Below, piece after piece: positions 26,701 through 37,149 of a stretch of DNA of 64,000 nucleotides (positions are counted from its first letter, which is position 1; each line of letters opens with the position of its first letter). The position numbers were made by a program, and so were the translations under genes. The stretch comes from Acanthaster planci (taxonomy: Eukaryota; Echinodermata; Asteroidea; Valvatida; Acanthasteridae). Below the pieces are notes generated by a model that made no database searches, was not told where the DNA came from, and worked only from the letters and a program-made list of their open reading frames with translations. The stretch is from positions 62,001 through 126,000 of the forward strand of contig NW_019091498.1 of assembly GCF_001949145.1 (NCBI RefSeq). Direction: 5' to 3'.

Positions 26701-29280
26701 TGGCGTAGGCCTTGATCATGGCGTGGTGGGTAATCTGGTTCACCGTGATGCCTTTCTCCTGGAGCTGGGAGTGGAGGTGGCGAAGCCTGGTCAGTCCGTC
26801 GGTCAGCGGCCATGGGGACTCGGCGCAGGCATTGAAGAGAGCTGTGAAGGTGACCTCTGAGGGTGTCAGGCCTCGCTGTTTCATCTGCAACTCACACCAG
26901 TGAATTATTCAACCATACTTTGACCAGTAAAGGTCGGCAATAGTACAATGTTACTACAGATCTTTGGAGAAGATGTGTGGTTGTGAAAAGACCCAGTGAG
27001 TTACAACTCAAATACATGCACACACAAACTCCCATCTGCCCTCCAATTTAAATTAGGAGAAGAGGGATTCAAAAATTAAATTTCAATCATTTTTCTTCTC
27101 AAAACCATTTTTTTTAAAGATTTCTCATTGGAAAGCTCATTACAAATACAGTCCTAGAAAATTATCAATCAATTCAATTTGGAAATCTTCATTGCCAGGT
27201 TCCACACCCCAAATCCACAGACAGCAGATCTTCAGAATCATGTAGTGTCTGACTGGATTTGGCATGGTTAGAGTTAAGGTTAGACTTATATACAGGGTCA
27301 ACCGCATCAGTTGGATATGACTTGTGACAAAGTCGCTTGTCACTGATTATTGTACCTGATTGTACAGCTTAAATGCTTTCTTGGTGTATCCTTCTCTCCC
27401 ACAAGCCCCAATCAGCACATTGTAGTTAAACTCAGTTGGCTGAACTCGGTCTTCTTTCAACATGCGGATTTCTAGCATATCAATGGCTTCCATCAACTGC
27501 AAAAGGCAAAAATTCAAAATGAAGAAGTATCAATGTATATTTATCACTCCTCAGTAAAATCTATGTGGAAATCTTTCTATGGGTATTCCTTTGTAAAACC
27601 TATGCAGAAATCTTTCTATGGGTATTTTCTTTGCTTTTCCTCTTCAAGGAATTGGTCCATAACCAGTCTTGTAAGTAACATGGATTGGAGTGCCAGCCCT
27701 ATGTGTACTTCATCAAAGTGGACTTCCCTCAGAATTTATCCTCTGGAGTTCTTCTACAATATAGAATTCATTCACTGTCATCTGTCAAAAGATGGGATCA
27801 CATACATGTATTGGTGTAACTAAACAAAAACAGAAACAAGAATGAATGAATAAATGATTCCTGTAAACTCCTGGAAGTTCCAAGTAACAGAAGCATTGCT
27901 GCCAGTTATTGTGCAGAAAGAGAAAAAACCTGTAAAGGGCAAATTATTTTATGCAGAAAAGCCGGTTCAGTGCCTCCCCCATAACTGGGGGCCTCAAACC
28001 CAAGCCCGGGTTCCTCCTTGCATACATGCACAAGTCTAGTACCTTTCCTTCCTTGACTAGTCTCTTCATCTGGTTACCATACCAGATTGGGGTGTTGCGC
28101 CTGCCTGGTGGCATGGCTCTCTGGTCTCCAGTCCCATCATCATCACTATCTACCTCAATGTCATAAGGGTCTCCTTCTACACGAAACTGCCAGCACATTA
28201 AGAAACATACATTAAGAAACACCATTTTAAAATGACATCTTCATCTTTTGGCACATTTGTTAGTAAAGATTTTCCTGGGTTTGGTGCATTCACATTACAT
28301 ACATTCCACAATGGCATTTGCCATCAGTGATATTCTGTCTTGCAAACATCAGCAATTTCTGCATCAGCGATTTCACACAAAGAAACAAAGTTTTATTCAA
28401 ATGCATGCACCAGAAAAAGAGCCTGTTTCACTTTTCATTATGTTATTTGGGAGTATATTGTACTATGAAATATATATATAAATTCAAAATATCTATTGGT
28501 GTTGGGATCAATCTAAGAAATTGGCAGATGAATCCTCAAACGTCACAGTAACTGTAATATTTTTATGACCAGAGTGTCACAATATACATGTACATGGATT
28601 CTGCAAAGAACTTTCCACTATCCAGCAAACCATGATATTTGATTGTGAGAAATATGTACTTCAGAATTATGACAGGAGATATGGTCACTCAGGAAGACCG
28701 GTCCTGGAATAATAAAGAGTACTTTTATTCTCACCTTCTTTTCATACTTATTGGTCAGGGTACCAAACGTGTCTTCTGGTGACAAGTCGTCAAGCTTTTC
28801 CTGAGCCATCACTTCATCATCAGATTCCTGCTCTGCTGATCTCCTTTCAGTGTACCTCTTGGTTGCCGAATATGTCCTTCCGTACTCACTTAGCATGACC
28901 CGCTCCTTCTCCTCATCTGTTCTGCTTGAAGGATGTAGTGATTCGCTGCTCTGAGAAAACCACACTTTGGGTGAAAATGGAGGCGACGGGAAATATGTTG
29001 TCTGACACACAGTCAGAATGGATGATACAGGTCGGCATTGAGATGGCAGAGAACTGACAGAAAAGCAGGGTGCCCAACGAGGACTCGGATATGAGGCCAG
29101 CGTCCTTGCTGAGGTTAGCCGAGGGCCTGAAGTTCTTAGTATGTCATCATCCTTTTGAAAGAACCTTGGGAGGTGTGACAGAGTAGCGGATGGCTTTTTG
29201 TTCATGACAAATCTTGGAAGCCTGAAAGGCGTTATTAGTTTCTGCCCCTGCAAGGACAACACAGCTGGGAAGAGTTCCAT
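17757..29280 (-). CDS. PTCD1: PTCD1, mitochondrial pentatricopeptide repeat protein, complete
   Basis: Eight coding exons on the minus strand: 29280-28735, 28186-28043, 27496-27356, 26884-26561, 24969-24298, 22910-22794, 20381-20199 and 17915-17757 (stop TAG). Every junction is phase 0, giving 761 aa (human PTCD1 is about 700). The N-terminus is basic with almost no acids ([20 protein letters not shown]), as expected of a mitochondrial import signal. PPR hairpins run from about residue 248 to 420 ([65 protein letters not shown]) and again from about 585 to 700 ([39 protein letters not shown]). The C-terminal FYTRWLDRM and HPWKKF match the conserved PTCD1 tail. Exon 5 (224 codons) carries a poorly conserved acidic linker at about 435-550. 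The family is known to bind mitochondrial RNAs in the matrix and to affect leucine tRNAs and 16S rRNA. The ATG at 29280 is the first after the acceptor at 29310, with A at -3 and G at +4. Confidence 0.94.
18062..18130 (-). mobile_element. tRNA-derived SINE head
   Basis: Read on the minus strand, the segment contains TAGCTCAGTCGGTAGAGAGC, a near-perfect tRNA A box with D-arm, followed about 35 bases later by a decayed B box (GGTTTGATGC). It lies just downstream of the last PTCD1 intron acceptor, inside intron 7. It does not fold as an intact tRNA, so it is read as SINE-derived. Confidence 0.5.
18371..18448 (-). mobile_element. Second tRNA-like SINE remnant
   Basis: On the minus strand GAGCAGTTGATAGAGCACTC resembles the tRNA A-box and D-loop region, and GGTTTGAACCTC resembles a B box. 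It is more decayed than the copy at 18062 and abuts the MITE at 18453. Confidence 0.4.
18453..18697. mobile_element. 245-bp MITE with about 55-bp terminal inverted repeats
   Basis: The left arm beginning GGGTCATTCCACGAGGTTGG is repeated in inverse orientation at the right end, which finishes CCTCATGGAATGACCC. Over about 55 bp the arms differ by two substitutions and one indel. ATGA at 18449-18452 and ATGA at 18698-18701 flank it as a candidate target duplication. About 130 bp of unrelated centre has no coding capacity. It lies in PTCD1 intron 7. The low arm divergence indicates recent activity, so sister copies should exist elsewhere in the genome. Confidence 0.85.
19363..19394. repeat. Near-perfect 32-bp ACATGTAC palindrome
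   Basis: GAAATACATGTACATGTA is followed directly by CGTACATGTATTTC, forming a near-perfect inverted repeat. It is one of the longest of the ACATGTAC-type palindromes scattered over the window and lies in PTCD1 intron 7. Confidence 0.7.
22426..22464. repeat. (GTTT)n microsatellite
   Basis: About ten uninterrupted GTTT units, ending in GTTGTTGTTTTTT, within PTCD1 intron 6. The 96-codon frame at 22187-22477 that runs into it is not a gene. Confidence 0.9.
27555..27626. repeat. 39-bp tandem duplication in PTCD1 intron 2
   Basis: The copy at 27555-27587 and the copy at 27594-27626 share GAAATCTTTCTATGGGTATT and flanking bases with a few changes. Period 39. No coding meaning is seen. Confidence 0.7.
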
Positions 29281-29309
29281 TGTGTTTACACCAATCACAG
29301 TAGATCACA
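29281..29309 (-). other. PTCD1 5'UTR part of the first coding exon
   Basis: On the minus strand GAGGATTTTTTTTAG ends at 29310 and is a good acceptor. The following 29 bases contain no ATG before 29280. This implies at least one upstream non-coding exon, which was not identified with confidence. A CAAGATGGCAGC word (YY1-like, minus strand, about 32370-32382) marks one possible promoter zone. Confidence 0.45.
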
Positions 29310-30337
29310 CTAAAAAAAATCCTCAAGTTACAGTGTGTAAATTTGAAATTGAGATCTGCTTTCTTATGTACATGTAGATGCACATTCGCATTTCTCCTGT
29401 AGTAAACTTCTTAGATACTGTATTTCTTCCTGGTCTGAACAACAAAGCTCAGCGCTGCGCCTGGAATGAGAGCAAAAACAAGTTACTAAAATTAAAAAAG
29501 GTTTTGTTGCCGCTGTACTTTTGGCTGTGATAATTCCATTTGCATATTAAATCAATCTCAATATCTGTTGATTCTTCAACTACAAGCCATTCACCTGTTC
29601 TTTCTAATTTGTGGTTGTTGAAAATTGAAAAACATGAAAACATTTGAACTAGGGAACTAAAGTCTGAGATTTCCTGAGATCAACCTGGGTGCAATGCAAA
29701 GTAACTGACTACATGTAACATCACTATTCAGTAATATGTATGTGAATCCACATTCATTTTGAAACTTAAACAAACCTATCAAAATAATTCTCCTGTCAAA
29801 CACAAGGCTAGAAAAGAAGACAAACGTGGAATAAGACTGACAGATTGCACAAACAACAAAAGATTGCACAGATTGACCAATCATGCCCAACATTTACAGT
29901 TGCAGAAAAACAGGTCGTACTTGGCAGTTTGGTACTTGATACATGTACCTGATAGAAATTCCTCCTGAATTCTCACAGCAGAACATTAACAATGTGACAA
30001 ACATACAATCGATGGGGACTGTGTTCATGTATTTGGGGAAGCCCCATTTTTTTGTTATTTTACTCTTACAAAACTGGTAAGCCCCCCCCCAAATCAAAGG
30101 CAACACTCTCTTTACTGCACCAACCCTATTATTTGGAAATGTTGAATTAGGCCTATAAACTGAGAAAATTTGTTATTCTTACTTATAAACCGGCCATGCA
30201 AATTTGACTCCACCATGTGTCACGTGTTAAAGCACATTTTCCTCTCATAAATTCCCTAAAAGCACTGCCCTCTTTTTACTTCAACCTTATGATAGTCATC
30301 TACAGTATCTAGTTAAATCTGAAAAGTGAAGTTTTTT

Positions 30338-30363
30338 TACATGTAGGCCTAGGCCTACATGTA
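30338..30363. repeat. 26-bp perfect palindrome centred on TAGGCCTAGGCCTA
   Basis: TACATGTAGGCCT is followed directly by its exact reverse complement. It combines the two self-complementary words most common in this genome (TACATGTA and AGGCCT). Confidence 0.8.
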
Positions 30364-30550
30364 GGTCTCCCTTCTATTATCATGATTATAGGAGCAGGGT
30401 CCCCAAATACACAATCCCCAATTCATTAATCATGAAAATAATTCATTCTCATGGTGTTGGTATCCACATGTACATGGTCGATGATTGATTAAATATCACT
30501 TTATAGCCTACACTACACTCTGCAGTACTGGATGGTAATGAAGGGATCAG

Positions 30551-31917
30551 GTCAACTCGGACCCAAACCAACTCAGACCCACGCCAACTCGGACCCACCT
30601 TGAGTCAACTCGGACCCACTGAGTCTTATGGTTGCATTACACCAAATACGCGCCCATAGACCGAAATAGCCCAAAATAGTGCCAACTCTTGAACATCGCG
30701 AAAAGGTCGGCCTTCATTTTTTTGCTGGAAATTCAAGATTATGGCCAGATCAATCACTTTTCGTTTCAATTTTATAATTTTTTTTTAATTCGCCTTTTCC
30801 CAAAGATACCCCCTAATAGTAGTAAAACTATGCGCTCAGTTTTTACGAAATATTAATAATGAGCTCACTGCCAGACATACAATGCTTCAAAACTTCTCCA
30901 AGTTTAAGACAATAGGAAATATTCCACATTTTTATTTCAAAATGATTTGATTTATGTTGTTCGAAATTACCAACCTATCTGAGTTATTTGAAGAGTCAGT
31001 TTAGGCCTAAATGGGTGAATTCCTCCATCTGCCTAAATCTGCCGGTATTCGGTGAGACTTGCCAGGCCAAAAAAATTTGAAAGGTGAGGTGGGGGATAAC
31101 ACCACGAGACACTATAAAAGGTCAATGTTCGTGATATTGAGGTTTGTACATCAGAAGGGCCTATCTGTGGCTTTTTATTGCATCAAAAACTTTGGGGGCT
31201 GTTTGGTGAAAGTTCATTCGATTTCTTCTGGTGATCTGGAGTGCCAAAAAACTTCGGAGGAAGGGCATCAATGATTTGGTACTGTCAACCACACTCCAAA
31301 AGCTGCTCCCATTGGCTGTCCCAAGCTCCAACTCCCCGATCATAGGGTTTCAAGAATGGAAGGTGACAAAGTCAGTCTTTGTGGTCAATTACACCGGTAC
31401 CTCGGAAGCTAATACATGTAACTGATTAACATTCCTGATTACAAGCGGCAAATACAAGCGACATCAAAGGAAATGTGCCTGCATAAAAATACGACGCTCG
31501 TCGGTTACTTATCATTTTTCCAAGTCATCACTGATATCAAATCTAGTCCTGTACCGTTTTCAACCACCATGCCTGTTCAAACTCGAAGCCTGTGCCACTG
31601 TTTCCCTGCATTACGTGTAGAGAGGAGGTTACATCTTGGCATCATGCAGTGCAAAAGTGTCATTTACCAAATGCTAAAATGTAAAAGTGGACAAAATCAA
31701 AATTTTCAACAAGTTAATCACGCTCCTGGGGTTGGGTCCGAGTCGACTCAGGGTGGGTCTGAGTTGGTCGTAGGTCCGAGTTAGTATTGGGTCCGAGTTG
31801 GTTGTGGGTCCGAATTGGTCGTGGGTCCGGGTTAGTATTGGGTCCGAGTTGGCATGGGTCCAAGTTGGCATGGGTCCAAGTTGGCATGGGTCCAAGTTGG
31901 TTTGGGTCTGAGTTGAC
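30551..31917. mobile_element. 1.37-kb element with inverted GGACCCAACTC minisatellite arms
   Basis: The left end (30551-30626) has several copies of a GTCAACTCGGACCC-type unit. The right end (31731-31917) has about ten copies of its reverse complement (GGGTCCGAGTTGG plus a short spacer). The outermost approximately 48 bp of each arm align well in inverse orientation. The 1.1-kb interior has no transposase frame. Minus-strand open frames in the right arm translate the repeat and are not genes. No target-site duplication was found, so the exact borders are uncertain. Confidence 0.65.
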
Positions 31918-34019
31918 TTGAAACCGCAATGAACAGGTTCTATCCCTCCGATCATGCTGATAGTTCATTTCAGTCTAGGCCTAGGCTTAAGCCTAAAGGC
32001 CCAATAACCAATAAAATTGTGCTATTCCTCAAACTTCCCATATGTTACTTGCTCTATATTCAACTGAAATTTAGGCCTCACAAAAAGTGATTGAATGAGT
32101 GTAACGGCCTCCCCCAGACCCAGTTCAATGAATCACTCACAATGCAATGACATGATAGACAAAAACATTGTCATGGATGGTGATCATTGAGATTAGCCTA
32201 TTAACCCTGTTCAAAAGTCATCTTGATTCGTAATGGGGTAAGAAAAGGATATGGGGTCATAAATGCTTAAACCAACTCCCTTCATACCTTAAGTGTAAGT
32301 GTAACGAGGTCAACAGGTAAAATATTAACACATGTTGCGTGCAACGGATCGCAGATTGTCACATGAGTTCACAAGAACGCTGCCATCTTGTAAAATGCTT
32401 CGATGAGGGCGCTGTTACAGACGCGTCGAGCGAACTGATCTCGTGTTGGGCTCACGGTACTGTCCACAAATTCAAGCCCCATTGAAAACAGTGTAAAATC
32501 AGCACTGTTCAGGCTGACCCAATAACATGCACGCCAACATCCCTGATATTTCTGAAACACGAATGAATCTAATCACTAATCTNTTATTCCCACAAAACAA
32601 ATCACCCCCAAAAAGTGATTTTCCAAAGTCTGATTGCAGCCATTTTTCAAGTGGCAACCCTCAACTTTCTGGGACACTTAGGACCATTTTTCAACCGTAG
32701 ATTTTAACCATTCTGCTCTCATATGAAAGCTCAAAGACCCAGGGAGTTGATTCTGGCAACGATTTACACAATCTCACTATTTTAGGGTCCAAACAATCTC
32801 CTTTATCAAAAGATACTGCTAACGCTAATGCGCTGGCCATAAATTCTCACTCAAATTAGTGGTCTGCACCCCGGCCCCCAGTTGTCGATAGCACGCAGAC
32901 TCTGCTCTGGATCCACAGGGTGGTGGTGGCTCGGCCAGACACGTTTAACTCCGAGTGGCAAACTGCTTTTACTTGCTCCTTGCTTCGGTTGATGTTTTTC
33001 AATAATGTTTCCCTTAAAAAAGTGCCACTGCACCAAATTTTATCGAAATGATCAGAATTACCCAGGATTTTTTTTATATTGGGGGAGGGATTCGTGGGGT
33101 GGGTATAATTGTATACGTCGCTGTTGTTCAATTTAAGTCATTTAATTTTTTTGTTTCTTTGTTTTGTCCTCAACTGAGCATGCAAGTAAGACAACTAAAA
33201 GATTTACACTGTTTGGGGGATATTGCAGCCTTTAGACTTAGGCCAAAAACAAATGGCAATGAGTAGAAAGGGAAAGTGATTTGATCCTCACCCCCCCCTG
33301 GATTTCGGAGCTGAGCGTATACTTTGACTACTATTTGGGGGTGTTTTAGGGGAAGGGCGAATGTAAGAAAATTGTGTGGCCAACCCCTATGAAAATGAAA
33401 GAGAAATGAACCTCTGGCCATAATCTTGAATTTCCAAACAAAAATGGGACCCCAATCGCTTCCTAAGAGTCTCCAGGTTTCGCTATTTCTGTTCGATGCG
33501 CACTAGTGTTTTCTATACTTGTAGCGCAATTTTCTATGCTTTCCTGGACAACTGGGGGCGCTGTTTCTGTGATGTGAGGCGAATTACCCTTTTTAAAATT
33601 TAATCCCTCCGAAACGGGGATTTCTCTGTTTATCTTAGCAGCGTGCGAGCGGTGACATTGAGTACACACTTGCCGCGCCTTGGTGATTTCAAGTCGTACG
33701 GTCAGCCGTGTTTGCCTGGTGACGTGCGTTTGCCCTCACGCTATGATGAGCACGTGATTGGCACGCGCTTCTCTCTGCGCCACATGCAATGCGCAGTGCG
33801 CAGGTTACATTGTGCGTGGTATGTACTCGTGCTTCAGACTATTAGTGCCGGCATGCTGGACATCGTAGCTCAGTGTCATTGGTAGAAGGCCCACGAGGTG
33901 CTGTTTAATGAATTGGTCTATTTTGGAGATGCATCAAGGTAGAAACTACACTAAAATTACATGAGAATTACAGAGCTGCGAAGTCGTCTGGTATTTAAAT
34001 TCAAGAAAGTACAACCATA

Positions 34020-34213
34020 AAGGCCAGTTCATACTTTAGGCGAATGGGAAAGCGAAGCAAATTTGACGTCACGAGAAGTTTGCGACGAAATTTAGCTGGA
34101 GTTGAATTGAGTTGAGTTGTGTTCAACTTTTACGAATTTGCAGCGAAAATATTTGATCGGACGTCACAAATTCGCGTTCGTTTTCGCTTTCGCGCGGGGT
34201 ATGAGCCGGCCTT
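34020..34213. mobile_element. Foldback MITE starting AAGGCC
   Basis: The left end AAGGCCAGTTCATACTTTAG and the right end, read in reverse complement (AAGGCCGGCTCATACC), match, followed in both arms by GCGAAAGCGAA- and AATTTGACGTCA-like words. The arms are about 55 bp and diverged by perhaps 25%. The whole is 194 bp with no coding content and no clear target duplication. Confidence 0.6.
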
Positions 34214-37149
34214 CAGACTGATGAAAATTGCCGTGTATAATGGAAAGTTTAATAGTAGCCTACGGCTAAAAAGTCTCCGATTTCTGGTCAGCGCGCGTGT
34301 CGCAGTAGACAGTGCTCGTCGGCAAAATAAAAAAGTTTTTATTTGGTATGTCCAAAAGCTGCCAAATTTAAACTTGCGACTGGAGTCCTGCCACTGCGTA
34401 ATTTTAACGTGTTTCTGATGGGGAACAGTTGAGTAATATGTCAAGTAAAGGAGTCGCTCTAGTTCCCCATACATTAGTCGGGCACTCTTTTTCAGATGAC
34501 GTCATTTCTGTATTCACTTACATCTGGGAACAGACAAGCGAGGTGGTCTTATGTCCTATGTATATGTAAAAGCTGAAAATACTTTAATATTAAAAAGTGC
34601 GGGAGTCAGTCTATTTTAGAGTCACCTGCGCATATATAGTTGATGGACATGGCGCGCGCGTTATACGTGCATCATTTCCGGAAAAAAAGTGAGGGTAAAA
34701 AAAACCGCGTTGCCGCACCACTTTTGGAGCCAACTAATGACTAGACAACTAAGTTGTTTGGGCACAGTGCATGCGGGCAAGTCGAAATTACCAGGCCAAC
34801 GTGCTTAGATTATTTTTGCAATTTTTTCTAACGTGAAAAAAGGTCAAAAGAACGCGTTGATGCTTCATCTCTTTGTCCAGAGTGCAAGATGATCAAATTG
34901 CGGAACGAGCAAAATAGAATGAAATGAAACTAGCTTGAAAAATAAATAAATAAATTGATAAAACGCAGATTAAATTATTTCGGTACAAAATCACAGAATT
35001 TTGATATGAAAACAAACTTTAACTTCCAAAAAGCATAAAGGCCCACGAACGATCAAAGCACAAAACAGCAGAAGTGCAAAACATCCTCTGTGAATTTTTT
35101 CTATTCTTGTGTTTTTGAGTTTCTTGATTACATTTTAATGTGGTTTGTACTTCGTCCTTCTATTTGTGATTTTTCCATTTTAAATCTAAATGATGCTTGC
35201 TATTATTATTTTCATTCCTGTGCGTAATTTGTATATAGCCAGACGTGAACACGGACCAGCTCAGTGCCTCACGTATAGAACTATTTATTTAGAAGACTGG
35301 TAGACCAAGGATGCTCAAACCGAGCAAAAAACGCGTATTGCACTAAAGTGATGCCGTCCAAACACTGCTGTGTTACTAATGGCAAGTCAAGGGCAGGTCT
35401 TCTGCAACCTGTGCACCTAGCTTAGTGGGGCTTCTGGTGGCATGCACGGGCAGAGATTTCCTGTTACATTTATTTCTGAAAGCCCAACACAGCCTTCATA
35501 CCAGGTGAGATCGTGACGCCGGAAGGTGCGGAGTACGCGGTGGTGCGGGCTAAGTCAGTGACTTGAAAAGTGTGTGTGTGGGGGGGGGAGGTGGTCATTT
35601 TGGTAATCTCCCTGGTCAAAAAGTGGGAGAGAATTCCCCACCAACCCCCCCCCCCCCTGTCCATCCCCCGATCACTGCCCTTGACTGGTTGCTTGAGGCT
35701 CTTAGTTTAGGCTGTACTTAGGTAACACATCTCCAGCCCAAGCTTACTTTGAGACTAGGTTTTAATTATGTGCTTTAGGGCTCCCGTAAATGCTCAACCC
35801 TCTGCTTTTTGCCGCAACTAAAGGCTTTCAAGTTGTCACCAGTGAAACAGATGTCTCCCATTGTTCTACTAATGCAAACAATGGGCCAAAAAGCGCATTG
35901 CGTCTTTTCAGTCATTTTTTTGTATGGGCGGCAGAAACATAAACTTAAAAAGTAGATTAAAAGAATAGGTCTAACGGACCTTTAGACCAGCCGGGATGCT
36001 TGTTGTTCCATTCCTTGCCCAAGAGCAGTTCTACCTTTATCTCATATATTATTAATATTTAATACTCCTTTATTTTTCACTTTATGTAGCTAAAAATGTC
36101 GGCTATATTACTGTTATTAGTTTTAAGCCTTTGGCCGGCCATACATGTGCCCGTCAATCTCTGCATAGCTGCTCCACACAGGCCTATAATGCGCGCGCGG
36201 ATGTGTCTGGATTTCGCTCAAATGTCGTTTAGGCCGCGGCTGAACCCAGAACTTAGGCCTAACCATGGAAAATAAGTCTTTTTGCAAGGATGACGTGGAC
36301 CCCATCTTGGACTGAACAGAAGAGGTGAAATAAGAGCAGAATTTTACTCCTAAGCGGCGTGAAACGTCTTACATGAGATGTTGCAAGAAAAACTGTTCAT
36401 CGTTTTGTCCAGGAAGAAATGTCGCAACTTCAATGCACAGCCCATGCCTGGTAACTAGGGCGTAACACCGCAGTCCACTACAGTCAATGACACGAAGTCG
36501 CCCCACATCTCCCTACTTGAATGGCCAAGGAAAGCAAGTCATTGGTAAGTTATGAAATTCTCTGTGTCTGTGTATTGCCATGGACACTTCAGCGTCTCAC
36601 CACAAAGAAAGTGGGGCCGAAATGAGTAGAAAAAAGAAACATTTGTGAGTGTGATTTTCTCTCCGAAGTGCAAGAAGTTTCACATTAATAAAATATTCTT
36701 CCAGATTTTTAGAAATCAAGCAATTCCTCTTGGTATGCAGTCCCTTTTCAGCTATAATACGGACTAAATTTTAGCTCAATGAAGTATCCATACCGGTGGT
36801 GTTTCGACTATAGGCGTATACGTAGGTTTAAAAAAGCAAAGATTTTTCCCTGTATGCAAGTCGCAAGACACACCTTGACAACACGTACCGAGCACAACCG
36901 AGGTGTTTGCAAGTTTTAAGACACGCCCTCTTTTGAGGGATTGTGAAAGGGGATTTCCAAGGATGTTGGGCCGAAAAAGGACATTCTTTTTTGAAATGAG
37001 CTACGCCAGGCATTCCGCACGTGGCAAGGTTATAAACGGCGCATTCAACATTTCAATGAAAACAGCATGATAAATACCCCGCTGTATTGCAAGATTGTTT
37101 GGTCCAAAAACTCAAACAAGGAAACACAACTACCGGTAGTCATGTACAA

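Larger units (their letters stand above)
29310..37149. other. Intergenic region between PTCD1 and the Galpha gene
   Basis: No exon chain was recognised on either strand. The region holds the minisatellite-armed element at 30551-31917, the foldback at 34020-34213, an isolated N at 32583, and CpG-rich stretches at about 32330-32470, 33480-34740 and 36180-36560. The last could be promoter or 5'UTR sequence, including upstream PTCD1 exons. Short open frames here are not supported by splice context. Confidence 0.4.

Noticed and set aside
29281-29298. Six-residue upstream extension of PTCD1
   Set aside because: The codon at 29298 is GTG; the first ATG after the acceptor is 29280, in good start context.
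31674-31968. Minus-strand repetitive frames with Pro-Thr-Trp-Thr-His and Asp-Pro-Cys repeats
   Set aside because: They are translations of the minisatellite arm of the element at 30551-31917, open in two frames because the unit has no stop.
34119-34474. 99- and 114-codon frames on opposite strands
   Set aside because: They overlap the AAGGCC foldback element and have no exon boundaries or family resemblance.
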